From: JAHWKS01 sp964458385
Lineage (GTDB): Bacteria > Planctomycetota > Planctomycetia > Pirellulales > Pirellulaceae
Direction of reading: 5' to 3'
Assembly: GCA_964458385.1 (NCBI GenBank)
Contig: CAYWIS010000002.1
Coordinates: 25,934-89,933 of the forward strand
DNA length: 64,000 nt
The notes under the pieces were generated by a model. That model worked only from the letters and a program-made list of their open reading frames with translations, made no database searches and had not been told where the DNA came from. The translations under genes were made by a program, and so were the position numbers. Positions 47,901 through 56,359 of this stretch are shown piece after piece (within the stretch, counting starts at the first letter, position 1; the number at the start of each line of letters is the position of its first letter).

Positions 47901-48064
47901 AGAGAGCGGCCCGGCGCCGTCACAATGCGGGCGTTGATCAAGGCATGAACGGCCGGCGTGTGATCGCGTAGGCCCTCAACCGGGCGTGTGCTTGGAGGCG
48001 CGGCGATGGCGCTGGCGGCGACGATTGTGACGGATGCAAGGAAGATCGCAATGAACCGGTGCAT
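44930..48064 (-). CDS. Exported double-amidohydrolase fusion protein
   Basis: 1044 residues. A Sec leader (MHRFIAIFLASVTIVAASAIA) is followed by a first amidohydrolase-like half (ALINARIVTAPG, VLYPGLIDAFTEVALD) with no HxH metal motif. A beta-rich charged linker follows (about 430-600). The second half is an intact amidohydrolase: ITPGIIDCHSHMATDGG, a His in WIHCHSYR, a His in LQHVLEG, FNSDD, and VTLNPAKQLRIDRRVGSLTRGKDADLVVWSG. The second half could hydrolyse amides or cyclic amides with bound metal; the first is probably structural. ATG at 48064 is used; 48076 is an alternative. It lies upstream of the paralogous single-domain gene. Confidence 0.88.
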   Translation of the reverse strand: MHRFIAIFLASVTIVAASAIAAPPSTRPVEGLRDHTPAVHALINARIVTAPGRSLENGVLVIRNGVIEAVGAKIEIPADARVWDLNGKVLYPGLIDAFTEVALDASLTKNGSPHWNDLITPQLQVARHISGNTELDKTLRSQGITLRLVAPARGVLKGVSAVVTTADVASPQIVNPSVALHAELTVPPGRDRKSYPNSPMGAVALARQTMYDARWYRDAWTAHRGNPATPRPERNDALEALAPFVFDNGLVIIEANDEQYFLRADRFAREFGLNLAVCGSGHEYRRLKAIVDTGRPVLVPLNFPQPPNVSTPEAALRVTLEELMHWDIAPENPARLEKAGVRIALTSHRLSDKAKFLEAVRRAVRRGLDKDAALRALTSTPAELLGVADRAGSLEPGKAAHVVVTDGNLFDDETQVLEVWIDGQRHEIKSAPQFDVRGVWRVTFEGASAPPTWEIRITGEPAKLSGVVVVKTDNQEDGKENNDNPAAEPNETKIKQLDLRDARIAAAFPGDAFGKKGVARLSAVVSIPQEGEATWLGAIAWPDGATSEISAVRTEEFQDPKEKKDSSAKSSQDKPASFAVNFPLGAFGREAPPDQPDAVVFQNATVWTCSEAGILENASVLIGKGKILAVGQDIKIPRGAVVIDAQGKHITPGIIDCHSHMATDGGINESTQAITAEVRIGDFIDATDISIYRQLAGGVTAANILHGSANPIGGQNQVIKLRWGALPEELKMAGAPPGIKFALGENVKQSNWGDDYRTRYPQSRMGVEQIMRDAILAGRHYRHEHAKWRETHQALPPRVDLELEALAEVAENIRWIHCHSYRQDEILALLRTLEEFNIRIGTLQHVLEGYKVADAMARHGAMGSAFSDWWAYKFEVYDAVPFAGALMHRAGVVVSFNSDDAELARRLNQEAAKAVKYGGVPPEEALKFVTLNPAKQLRIDRRVGSLTRGKDADLVVWSGSPLSNYSVCEQTWIDGRKYFDRAEDLALRQRQEEMRAVLVQKALASNEAPAEAKKAPEDDQLLYRHQWPRIDIYCGAQNRDGRSP

Positions 48065-48227
48065 AGATTGCAACATGCCAGATCGCCAAATGCAAAGAGG
48101 AACAGGCGGTCGCTTCATCAAATGTAGGACGGACAATGAGCCGGATCGAAACGCCAGTGGTTGGAGTTGCCGTGGGCGATACCCCGCCGCGGACAGTACA
48201 GCGGTCTTGGCGGCTGGTTTCCTAACG

Positions 48228-49613
48228 TCAGGAGTCACTGCTCCAGCGGCGTTGACGGGCGTGGTCCAAGGTTACGGCGCCAACGATGATGGCCCCCAAG
48301 AGAATATCCTGGACCGGATTCTCAACTCCAAGCTGGGTGCAACCACTGGCGATCACCGCCATTATGGCGGCGCCCGTCAAGGTGCCGATAACCGTTCCTC
48401 GACCACCGTTCAGGCTTCCACCGCCGATGACCACAGCGGCAATAATCCGCAATTCGAGGCCTAAGCCCGATTGCGGGTTGCCAACCGTTAGCCGCGAAAA
48501 CTGGTACACTCCTGCGATGCCAATAAACAGGCCGGCCAAAGTATAAACGGCCACTTTGTACGCCGCTACATTTACGCCGCATAGGCGGGCCGTGGCCTCA
48601 TTCGACCCGAGTGCGAAGACGCGTCGACCCAACACGTGATAGCGGAGCACAATCGCCAGCACCAGAGCCAGGCCCAACGCCAGCCAAACCCCGTAGGGAA
48701 AGCCGGCATAGAGTGCATCGGGGGTGTTCCGGGTAATTCGGGCCAGCCAATCGGGAACGTGGTATTCCATGCTTGGCCGAATCGGAACGCTTCCTGAAAG
48801 CAAGTTCCCCAGCCCTAAATAAATGGTCATGGCGCCCAAAGCCACAATGAACGGCGCAACGCGCAGCGAGCTGATAAGCAGCCCGTTCAGGAATCCAGCG
48901 GCCATTCCTGAGCCTACGCCAAGCGCAACAGCCGTAACGGCCGACCAACGTGAATTGTAGACGCCTGATTCCCAAGCTCGGTCCGACCGAAAGGGTACGC
49001 TTTCGTCGGCTAGTCGTGCGATTTTCTGGTCCAACGCGGCGAGACTACGGGCCCAACGTTGACGCTGTTTCTCATCCGTTGCGTGTTCAACGCTCCATTG
49101 TGCCTCGGCCCGCTTAGCGGTGAGAATAGCGTGAAGCTTTTCACGCCGTTGTTCGACCTCGGCTCGTGCGTGCTCCGCTTTGACCGTGTCGCTGGCGTTC
49201 TCGGCCGCGGAGAGCGTCTGGTAAGCCCGTTCCAGTTTGGTCGACGCCGTGATGAAGTTGTCGCCATGCGTTAGCCGGAAGGCGACATCCTCGCGTAATC
49301 CCCAGGCGAGCACCGTGGCCGCGAGCGAGAGCGCCGTGCCAGCCGAGAGGTCGATGCCTCCCGAGATGATGATCAACGTCATGCCGAGCGCACCAACCGC
49401 CACAACGCACGTCTGGACTGCGACCGTGCGAAGATTACGCGCAGTGGCGAACGTGCCGTCAGCTAACATCGCGTCGGCTACGGTAAACAACGCCACGACG
49501 AAGACGAGCGCGAGCAACGAACCGAATACGGTCCGAAGATACTCCCATGTGCGCGAGAAACGCGGCGATGTCGGTTCTGCCAAGAGGCGATCTTTGATAT
49601 TCGAATCAATCAT
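48228..49613 (-). CDS. Sugar ABC transporter permease (RbsC-like) with charged insertion
   Basis: 461 residues, longer than RbsC (about 320). The permease core is clear: LGMTLIIISGGIDLSAGTALSLAATVLAW, GFLNGLLISSLRVAPFIVALGAMTIYLG, RVFALGSNEATARLCGVNV and LEIRIIAAVVIGGGSLNGGRGTV-type closing helices. Between the GGIDLSAG helix and the next membrane helix lies an insertion of about 100 residues, rich in Glu/Ala/Arg and predicted coiled coil (KLERAYQTLSAAENAS, HARAEVEQRREKLHAILTAK). The start at 49613 is the first ATG clear of the ATPase gene. It lies 43 bp downstream of the ATPase gene. Confidence 0.88.
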   Translation of the reverse strand: MIDSNIKDRLLAEPTSPRFSRTWEYLRTVFGSLLALVFVVALFTVADAMLADGTFATARNLRTVAVQTCVVAVGALGMTLIIISGGIDLSAGTALSLAATVLAWGLREDVAFRLTHGDNFITASTKLERAYQTLSAAENASDTVKAEHARAEVEQRREKLHAILTAKRAEAQWSVEHATDEKQRQRWARSLAALDQKIARLADESVPFRSDRAWESGVYNSRWSAVTAVALGVGSGMAAGFLNGLLISSLRVAPFIVALGAMTIYLGLGNLLSGSVPIRPSMEYHVPDWLARITRNTPDALYAGFPYGVWLALGLALVLAIVLRYHVLGRRVFALGSNEATARLCGVNVAAYKVAVYTLAGLFIGIAGVYQFSRLTVGNPQSGLGLELRIIAAVVIGGGSLNGGRGTVIGTLTGAAIMAVIASGCTQLGVENPVQDILLGAIIVGAVTLDHARQRRWSSDS

Positions 49614-49656
49614 GCGAGAACAGTGGGAATCGTTATGGCGAGTTTCGTCGGTGGGA

Positions 49657-51159
49657 TCAATCCATCGCGATTGCGGCAGCCATGATCTCTTCTTCTGTCC
49701 ATTCGGCGGTGGGGCGAATCGCACGTAGCCGGCCGCGGTTCATCACGCCGACGCGGTCACAAACGGCGAGAAGTTCTGGCAAATACGAACTGATGAAGAT
49801 GATTGCTTTACCCGCAGCGGCCAGCTCGCCGATCAAACGATAGATTTCGGCTTTGGCGCCGACGTCAATCCCGCGCGTCGGTTCATCCAGCAAGAGCACA
49901 TCGGCCTCTTGATGAAGCACGCGCGCTAGGGCCACCTTTTGCTGATTGCCGCCCGAAAGCGCCGCCACGGGCTGCTCGGGACTGTTCGCCTTGATTTGCA
50001 TACGCTGCATCCATTGATTGACAGCGGCCCGCCGTCGGCCAAGACGCAGCCAGCCGCCAACGCTGTACGGCTTGAGTCGGCTGTAGGTGAGATTGTCGGC
50101 GATCGAGCGGCTTTGCGCGAGCCCTTCGCCCTTGCGATCTTCCGATACGAATCCCAGCCCCAAGCCCATCCGCGCCGTCGGCGTCGACCGCGATGTGATT
50201 CCCGCTACCCGAACGTGGCCATCACGCACTGGCTCTAGCCCGAAGATCGACCGCAAAAGCTCCGTGCGTCCTGCGCCCACCAGACCGGCGATGCCAAGGA
50301 TTTCACCACGCCGCACCTCTAAAGAAACGTCGCGCGGATACCGTCGTCCCAAAAGTTTCTCAACCTTTAACAGCACATCGCCCGGCGTGTGCGGGATCGT
50401 GGGGAACAACTCGGCCACGGTTCGGCCGACCATGAGCGATACAATTTGCTCATCGCGGATATCCGCTACTCGGCCAGCGCCGGCTGTTTGGCCGTCGCGC
50501 AGCACCGTGTAGTCGTCGCATATCTCGCGGACTTCCTCCAAGAAGTGACTGATGTAAATGACCCCTACCCCCGACGCTTTGAGTTCGCGAATTGCGGTGA
50601 AGAGATGCTGCACGTCACGCTCGGTCAGCGAACTGGTAGGCTCGTCAAACACAATCAACCGTGATTCCAGCACCAAAGCCCGAGCAATCTCAACTAACTG
50701 TTGGGCTCCGACGGAAAGCCGATGCACCGGCGTTTCTGGGCGTAAATCGGGGTGGCCCAAGCGGTCGAGCGCTTCACGCACCAAGCGTCGCTGTGCCTGT
50801 CGACGCAGCCAACCAGCGAAATGCTGTTCGACGCCCAACAGAATGTTGTCTTCGACGGTTAGATCCAGAGCCAGGTTGAGCTCTTGGTAAATCATCGAAA
50901 CCCCGTGGCGCCGCGCGTCGCTTGGACCTGCGGGGGCGTAGGGGCGACCGGCAAGCAGCATCGTTCCTTCATCGGGACGCAGAGCCCCACTCAAAATCTT
51001 CATGAGGGTGCTCTTGCCAGCGCCGTTTTCGCCGATGAGAGCCATCACGCGACCGGCGGCGACGGAAAGCGAAACGTCGCGCAGGGCTTGCGTCGCGCCA
51101 AACCGTTTGCTGACGCCCTGCATTTCGAGTAGCGATGGTGACGATGGGGGGGATGCCAT
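49657..51159 (-). CDS. Sugar ABC transporter ATP-binding protein (RbsA-like)
   Basis: 500 residues, two fused ABC cassettes as in RbsA/XylG. Cassette 1: GENGAGKST (Walker A), LSVGAQQLVEIARAL (signature) and LIVFDEPTSSL (Walker B). Cassette 2: LAGAGRTELLRS-type degenerate Walker A (GLVGAGRTEL), LSGGNQQKVALARVL (signature) and VLLLDEPTRGIDVG (Walker B). This is the class 2 carbohydrate-uptake type that energises ribose, xylose or galactose import. The permease follows 43 bp downstream. No periplasmic substrate-binding protein gene lies in the window, so the sugar cannot be named. Confidence 0.93.
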   Translation of the reverse strand: MASPPSSPSLLEMQGVSKRFGATQALRDVSLSVAAGRVMALIGENGAGKSTLMKILSGALRPDEGTMLLAGRPYAPAGPSDARRHGVSMIYQELNLALDLTVEDNILLGVEQHFAGWLRRQAQRRLVREALDRLGHPDLRPETPVHRLSVGAQQLVEIARALVLESRLIVFDEPTSSLTERDVQHLFTAIRELKASGVGVIYISHFLEEVREICDDYTVLRDGQTAGAGRVADIRDEQIVSLMVGRTVAELFPTIPHTPGDVLLKVEKLLGRRYPRDVSLEVRRGEILGIAGLVGAGRTELLRSIFGLEPVRDGHVRVAGITSRSTPTARMGLGLGFVSEDRKGEGLAQSRSIADNLTYSRLKPYSVGGWLRLGRRRAAVNQWMQRMQIKANSPEQPVAALSGGNQQKVALARVLHQEADVLLLDEPTRGIDVGAKAEIYRLIGELAAAGKAIIFISSYLPELLAVCDRVGVMNRGRLRAIRPTAEWTEEEIMAAAIAMD

Positions 51160-51350
51160 GAACTACGTTTCCAAGCGGGATTCTGCCAGTTTGTATTCAT
51201 CCAATTGGGAGGTCGAACTGCGACGTAAGTCCAAGCGTAGCAACTTTGATAGGCCAACTGCTAGCAGCCGCCGAGGGTTTGGGCTATCGTAAGATCAACT
51301 TGGAGTCTCTTCAATCATTCCCTGCACTTCATTGTCGATTTGACCCACTT

Positions 51351-52892
51351 ATGGGCGGAATTTATCTTCTTGGGCTTGGTCCGGCGTGGATGAACGTGTG
51401 GCTGACGCCCTTATGGATCGTGGGCCTTGGCGCAGCTATAGGACTTGCCGTGCTGCTGGTGTTGTGGGGGCTGCTATTTTTGGTGTCGCGACGTGCGGCG
51501 GTGGCGGTCCCCGCGGCCATTCAAGATGGGCCGATGTGGCTGATTTTTGTGGCTACCGCCCTTATGGCCGTGTTTGGCCTAACCGGCTGGATCTTTGTGG
51601 CCGAAGCGGAGGAGATTCTCGATTCATTGGTGCGGTATCCCGTGGTGGGGACCGAGGTCCGAACCTATGAGATTGCGCCTCCCTCGGCGCCGAATCTAAA
51701 CGTCGCCTTGCCCACGCCGGTCGAAGAGCAAGAAGTCGAAGTCTCATTTCATACGCGTGAAGTTCGAGAGATTCGCATCCAAAGCAATCAAAACTTGGAA
51801 GTGGCGGGGCATCCTCATGCCGGACGAACGACACCGGCGTTCGACGTCGTGGCGGGCGAAGAGTTTCAGTGGACCAAGACCGCACAAACGGTAAGCCCCT
51901 TTCCAGAAGGTCATGTGGAGAAACTTTATGTGCGGAACCTGGGCGATGGTCCCGCGCAAATGCACCTGACGGTCGTGTCGCGGCCAGAGCATGCTGAGGC
52001 GATCGTAGCGCCGGCCACGGCGCTGGTGGTGGTTGTCATCTTCCTGCTCTATTTGGGACAACAGGCGTTTTTCCCCAAGTTGTCGGCGGTGGCCCTGAGC
52101 ACGGCGAAATCGGAAATCGCCCAACCCATGTATCTGATTATCGCGCTGGTGGGGGCCTTATTGCTGTGGCTGTTTATCTTCATTCCCTACTACACGTTGG
52201 GAGAAGATATCAAGATGCTGAAGAACTCGGGGCTCACCTTGATCCTGGTTCTTTGCATCATTCAGGCGATTTGGGCCGCAAGCAATTCAATTGCCGACGA
52301 GATCGAAGGCCGCACCGCGCTGACGGTATTGTCCAAACCGCTTAGCCGTTGGCAGTTTATCCTGGGCAAGTACGCCGGGATCATGTGGGCGAATGCGGCA
52401 TTGTTTCTGATTCTGAGCCTCGTGTTTTTGGCATGTGTGGCGTATAAGCCGGTTTATGACACCAAGGAAGGCGGCGAAGTCGACATTACGTGGCAAGTCA
52501 CGCATTACGAAATGGTCCAGACCGTTCCCGGGCTGGTTCTCGCCTTTATGGAGGCTGCCGTCTTGGCCGCGGTGAGTGTGGCGATTTCGACCCGTTTGCC
52601 GATGATGGCAAACTTCATCATTTCCTTCTCGATCTACGTCTTAGGGCATTTGACTCCCCTGATGGTCCAGTCGGCCGTGGTAAACGAGGCCTTTGAGCCG
52701 GTGGTGTTCATTGGCCGCCTCATCGCGACCATATTTCCCGTGCTTGAGAATTTAAATATTCAAGCAGCGGTGGCTGGCGGACGGGAAGTGCCGTTGGTCT
52801 ATCTGGGATGGGCTTTTCTCTATAGTTTGCTTTACGGGGTGATCGCCATGCTCTTGGCGCTCGCGCTCTTTGAGGACCGTGACTTGGCGTAA
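51351..52892 (+). CDS. ABC-2 type transporter permease
   Basis: 513 residues. ATG at 51351 is chosen since the upstream frame (to 51246) is hydrophilic and overlaps the divergent ATPase control region. There are about eight membrane segments: two near the N-terminus (residues about 20-45 and 60-85), then a beta-rich periplasmic loop (about 90-240), then six helices. The segment NSIADEIEGRTALTVLSKPLSRWQFILGKY is the cytoplasmic loop typical of NosY/ABC-2 permeases that contact the ATPase. The ATPase is not adjacent; the neighbouring RbsA-like gene belongs to another system. It is followed by a bidirectional terminator. Confidence 0.85.
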   Translation: MGGIYLLGLGPAWMNVWLTPLWIVGLGAAIGLAVLLVLWGLLFLVSRRAAVAVPAAIQDGPMWLIFVATALMAVFGLTGWIFVAEAEEILDSLVRYPVVGTEVRTYEIAPPSAPNLNVALPTPVEEQEVEVSFHTREVREIRIQSNQNLEVAGHPHAGRTTPAFDVVAGEEFQWTKTAQTVSPFPEGHVEKLYVRNLGDGPAQMHLTVVSRPEHAEAIVAPATALVVVVIFLLYLGQQAFFPKLSAVALSTAKSEIAQPMYLIIALVGALLLWLFIFIPYYTLGEDIKMLKNSGLTLILVLCIIQAIWAASNSIADEIEGRTALTVLSKPLSRWQFILGKYAGIMWANAALFLILSLVFLACVAYKPVYDTKEGGEVDITWQVTHYEMVQTVPGLVLAFMEAAVLAAVSVAISTRLPMMANFIISFSIYVLGHLTPLMVQSAVVNEAFEPVVFIGRLIATIFPVLENLNIQAAVAGGREVPLVYLGWAFLYSLLYGVIAMLLALALFEDRDLA

Positions 52893-52968
52893 CGGAAACG
52901 CTAACCGCCGGGGGGCTGGCTTGTTCCCTTGGCGGACCTACGCGGCCGGCGTGCAACTTGCCCCAAGA

Positions 52969-53023
52969 AAAGAAAACGGACAAGGGAGTCAAATCTCCCT
53001 TGTCCGTAAAGAAATTTTTTCTT
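52969..53023. terminator. Bidirectional rho-independent terminator
   Basis: A perfect 12-bp stem, CGGACAAGGGAG (52977-52988) with CTCCCTTGTCCG (52995-53006) and a 6-nt loop. TAAAGAAATTTTTT follows on the plus strand and TTTTCTTTTCTT on the minus strand, so it serves both the ABC-2 permease gene and the convergent Tyr-rich gene. Confidence 0.88.
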
Positions 53024-53052
53024 TGGACAGGTCCGGTTCCCTCGTTAGGGGG

Positions 53053-53514
53053 CTATTTGGCTTCCGTGGGCAGATCTTGCGGCGGCTCGGCAATCGGAAC
53101 GTTGTCTTCCGACTCAGGAATTGCCGGCATCTTACCCGGCGCGGGGAAGGCTTCCTCCGGAATTTCTTCCAGCTTCTGCTTGCGATCCTTCTCGGCCAAC
53201 AGAGAGTAGCCCTTCGCTTCTACGTCGTAACGGCCCCAATACACTTGCTTGTACGGGTTGTAGTAGTAGATGTAGGACGGTCGCGACGGGTAGTACACGC
53301 AGTAGTGGTGCTTGTACCCGCTGTAGCTAACGTACGGCTTGTAGTAGTACGAACGGTAATAGTAGGACCGCGACGGATAGTACCGCCAGCTCGAATAGTA
53401 CTGGCGATAGCCGTATTGGGCGTTCGCCGACGGGGAGCTGCCAGCCACGGTCAAACCGCCGAGCACGGTTACGACCACCAGGGCGAACAAGCTCAGGGAT
53501 TTCGCACGCTTCAT
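53053..53514 (-). CDS. Tyrosine-rich exported protein
   Basis: 153 residues. ATG at 53514 has AAGGAAA about 8 nt upstream and begins a Sec signal peptide (cleavage near ANA-QY). Residues about 33-90 are extremely Tyr-rich, with YYSSWRYYPSRSYYYRSYYYK, then YYPSRPSYIYYYNPYK. The C-terminal part is acidic (KQKLEEIPEEAFPAPG). I do not recognise a family; Tyr-rich exported proteins of this kind occur in Planctomycetes and may be structural or adhesive. The stop lies 47 bp before the shared bidirectional terminator. Confidence 0.8.
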   Translation of the reverse strand: MKRAKSLSLFALVVVTVLGGLTVAGSSPSANAQYGYRQYYSSWRYYPSRSYYYRSYYYKPYVSYSGYKHHYCVYYPSRPSYIYYYNPYKQVYWGRYDVEAKGYSLLAEKDRKQKLEEIPEEAFPAPGKMPAIPESEDNVPIAEPPQDLPTEAK

Positions 53515-53743
53515 TGGAATTTCCTTTCGCACAACAACGAGAGAGTAACAGTGGGCCACGCGGTTATTTTGTGGGCGATCGGTTGTTCAACGCCCTCACG
53601 AGAGAACATCCGGTTTGCAACCTAATACCGGACAGCGTTTACCAAAAATTTTTTTCCTTGGGTTGTGGGACGAATTATCAACTCTGAAGAGGGGTGTGGC
53701 GACCGATTAAGCGTAAAGTTGTCTTCTGATTGAGAAGGGGGGG

Positions 53744-54412
53744 TTATAGCACACCGAATTTCTTAAATGCCTCGGTAGCTTTCATGCCTTGGCGAATGGC
53801 TTCGCGCATTTCGTTTTCGGCATGAACTTTGTCCCATGCTGCTCGAATTGCCTCTTTTTCCACCTTTTGGGGGACAACGACAACACCGTCAGCATCGGCA
53901 ATAACAAAATCGCCTGGGTGGAAGGCTACGCCGTCGATCATTACCGGCACATCCAAATCAATGACGCGCTGGCGGTCGCGGCTGTCGTAAACACTCATGC
54001 CACGTGCGAAGACAGGAAAACCTAGTTTCTTCATCTTCAGTACGTCGCGTACGGCGCCATCTACGATTGCGCCGACACAGCCGCGGTTGATGGCGGCGGT
54101 GGAAAGCAACTCACCCCAAATGCCCGACCGCATGGACCCTGCCGCTGCGGCAATCAACACATCGTCGGGTTGGCACGCGTCAACCGCTTCCAATTCCAGT
54201 TCGTAGGGGCGAGGGTCTTCGTGGAACATGTCGGCCCACAGCGTCGTCTTCGCCCGCCCCACCAAGACAGTATCCACCGTGAGCGGCGGCAACTGCACTC
54301 GCGGCGATTGGTTGGGGTAGCCCAACCCGTCGAGAGCATCGCACACCACAGCGCTGTACAGTGCTTGACGCATCATCGGCAGGGTGATTTCGTCGACGAC
54401 TGGACGCGACAT
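53744..54412 (-). CDS. RraA-like aldolase/demethylmenaquinone methyltransferase-family protein
   Basis: 222 residues with the RraA fold. The motif GELLSTAAINRGCVGAIVDGAVRDV, with the GAVRD Arg and Asp, matches the 4-hydroxy-4-methyl-2-oxoglutarate aldolase type that cleaves pyruvate-containing aldols with a divalent metal. The following FPVFARGMSVYDSRDR and GDFVIADADGVVVVP strands also match. The enzymatic branch cannot be separated from the RNase E regulator branch by sequence alone, but the retained residues favour an enzyme. ATG at 54412 gives the natural N-terminus (MSRPVVDEI). It is 99 bp downstream of the DUF1501 gene on the same strand. Confidence 0.88.
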   Translation of the reverse strand: MSRPVVDEITLPMMRQALYSAVVCDALDGLGYPNQSPRVQLPPLTVDTVLVGRAKTTLWADMFHEDPRPYELELEAVDACQPDDVLIAAAAGSMRSGIWGELLSTAAINRGCVGAIVDGAVRDVLKMKKLGFPVFARGMSVYDSRDRQRVIDLDVPVMIDGVAFHPGDFVIADADGVVVVPQKVEKEAIRAAWDKVHAENEMREAIRQGMKATEAFKKFGVL

Positions 54413-54511
54413 CGCGTTGCACACTCCTAGACAAACGGTTAGTGATCGGCGCCCGCGCAGCACGAAACATTGGCCCCGTCGCGAGAGGCGGCTTCCGTTG
54501 TGAAACCGGCG

Positions 54512-55924
54512 TTAGAGCAACTCGGCAATAGGTTCGCCGAAGGGGAGGATCGGCATGGGCCGGCCGCTGTGATCGGGCAGTGCGTGAGTATAGTCGATTC
54601 CCAAATGCCGATAAACGGTCGCCCATAGATCGTTCGGCGTTAGCGGGCGATCCTGCGGATATTCGCCCTTACTGTTGGTCGAGCCAACGACCTGCCCCGT
54701 GCGCATCCCACCGCCTGCGACCAGAACGGACATGGCTCCCGGCCAATGGTCGCGTCCTGGCTGCATGACGCCGGTTTGTGTGCCGATTTGCGAGTTGATA
54801 CGCGGTGTACGGCCGAATTCGCCCGTCACCACCAACAGCACTTTCTTATCCAGTCCGCGATCGTAGAGGTCTTCGATCAGCGCCGAAATAGCGCGGTCGT
54901 AAATGGGAAACCGCACGCGCGCGTCACGGAAGATGTGGCAATTCACCGCGTGAGAGTCCCAGTTGTAGACTCCTTCCTTTAATCGCGGGACGCCCGACTG
55001 GTACGGGTCTTCCATCACCATCGTCACAAAGCTGCATCCGGCTTCCACGAGCCGCCGTGCCAGAAGCGCTCGTTGTCCCCACGCGTGCCGGCCGTACTTG
55101 TCGCGCAGCGAATCGGGTTCTAGCGAAAGGTCGAACGCTCGGCGGGCTTTTTCGCTGGTAAGCAACTCCACGGCTTTTTGGTTGTATTGGTCCATCGCCT
55201 CCATGGCGCCGCTTTGGTCAAGTGTGCGGCGCAGGTTGTCAAACCCTTGAAGGAGTCGCACCCGATCATCCAGCCGACTCGCCATTTCTGGTGCGAGCGC
55301 CAGATTCTTCACTTGGAAGTCCGGGGCGCTGGGATCGCCAGGAACGTTAAAGGGCGTATAGGCGGGGCCCAAATACGCCGCTCCGAAGCTGTACACATCG
55401 ACTCCCGCCCGTCCGGGATTGGTGCCCGAAATGTAGTTGGGGAGCCCTACATTACGATGTTCGCGCATTTTGGCGACGATCGACCCCACCGCCGGCGCGT
55501 CGTTCACAAATCCGGTGGGCTCTGCGGGTTTTCGTCCCGTGAGAAATCGTTTATGTCCACCGCCATGATCCGCAAACTCATGCGCAATCGAGCGAATCAA
55601 GGTGAAGCGGTCCGCAACCCGGGCGTGGAGCGGCAATAACTCACAGACGTCAATCCCCGGAACATTGGTGTGGATCGGCCGGAATTCGCCGCGGTAATCT
55701 TCGGGCGCGTCCGGCTTCATGTCGTAAGTTTCCATGTGCGGCGGACCGCCCGGAAGCCAGATGAAAATCAACGAGGTGTCTGGCTCCGTCGTTGGGGACG
55801 ATTGCGCCCGAGCGCGCAGACGCAGCACGTCGCTCAATCCCAATCCGCCGACGCCCACTGCGCCGATTTGCAAGAAACTTCGCCGCGATAAAGGACCCGG
55901 ACACAGCGGAAGGCGGGGATTCAT
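54512..55924 (-). CDS. DUF1501 domain protein with Tat leader
   Basis: 470 residues. A Tat-type leader (SRRSFLQIGAVGVGGLGLSDV) starts at residue 13. DUF1501 signatures: LIFIWLPGGPPHMETYDMKPDAP, GIDVCELLPLHARVADRFTLIRS, FADHGGGHKRFLTG, VVTGEFGRTPRIN, GRDHWPGAMSVLVAGGGMRTGQVVG and DLWATVYRHLGI. It retains the GEFGR and RDHW metal-site strings. It resembles a paralogue of the 42098 gene rather than the PSD1-paired copy. The RraA-like gene follows 99 bp downstream. Confidence 0.93.
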   Translation of the reverse strand: MNPRLPLCPGPLSRRSFLQIGAVGVGGLGLSDVLRLRARAQSSPTTEPDTSLIFIWLPGGPPHMETYDMKPDAPEDYRGEFRPIHTNVPGIDVCELLPLHARVADRFTLIRSIAHEFADHGGGHKRFLTGRKPAEPTGFVNDAPAVGSIVAKMREHRNVGLPNYISGTNPGRAGVDVYSFGAAYLGPAYTPFNVPGDPSAPDFQVKNLALAPEMASRLDDRVRLLQGFDNLRRTLDQSGAMEAMDQYNQKAVELLTSEKARRAFDLSLEPDSLRDKYGRHAWGQRALLARRLVEAGCSFVTMVMEDPYQSGVPRLKEGVYNWDSHAVNCHIFRDARVRFPIYDRAISALIEDLYDRGLDKKVLLVVTGEFGRTPRINSQIGTQTGVMQPGRDHWPGAMSVLVAGGGMRTGQVVGSTNSKGEYPQDRPLTPNDLWATVYRHLGIDYTHALPDHSGRPMPILPFGEPIAELL

Positions 55925-56104
55925 GGTGGGACTTCGCGTGAGGTGGGCAGGGACACGTGGCGTGCAAGCGTGACTGACGCCCCATGGGGGGAGTTATCAT
56001 CCATCAACGCACCCTAATATGATTGTGCGAACGGGGTGCTGTCAACTTGTCTTTGTTCCCCAAGCGACGTGAGCGGGCCGGAGCCCTCGATTGCTCCCTC
56101 TCTG

Positions 56105-56359
56105 CTACCTCCCCACGCGCGAAGGATGCCCGTTGTAGTACCAATCGGTTTCGCCTGCTGACCAGACAATCTGGCCGTTGCTTAACTCAACCCCCACCGC
56201 CGGCGGAGTGGAAAAATACGGCGCAACTCGGGAGGCAACTTCTAGCGTATGCATGGGCGCTTTTCTCAGAACGGCCCGCACTTGCGACATAGGGATCAGG
56301 CGTTCACCGTCGGTGGTGTAGACTCGCAAATAATCTTCGAATTCGGCGGTCGTCTTCAT
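56105..56359 (-). CDS. Small protein of unknown function
   Basis: 84 residues. It begins MKTTAEFEDYLRVYTTDGERLIPMSQVRAVLRK and ends WSAGETDWYYNGHPSRVGR. No signal or membrane segment. The pattern of short strands and a helix looks like a real small domain but I do not recognise it. It is divergent from the HTTM pair (about 210 bp) and 180 bp upstream of the DUF1501 gene, on the same strand. Confidence 0.55.
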   Translation of the reverse strand: MKTTAEFEDYLRVYTTDGERLIPMSQVRAVLRKAPMHTLEVASRVAPYFSTPPAVGVELSNGQIVWSAGETDWYYNGHPSRVGR

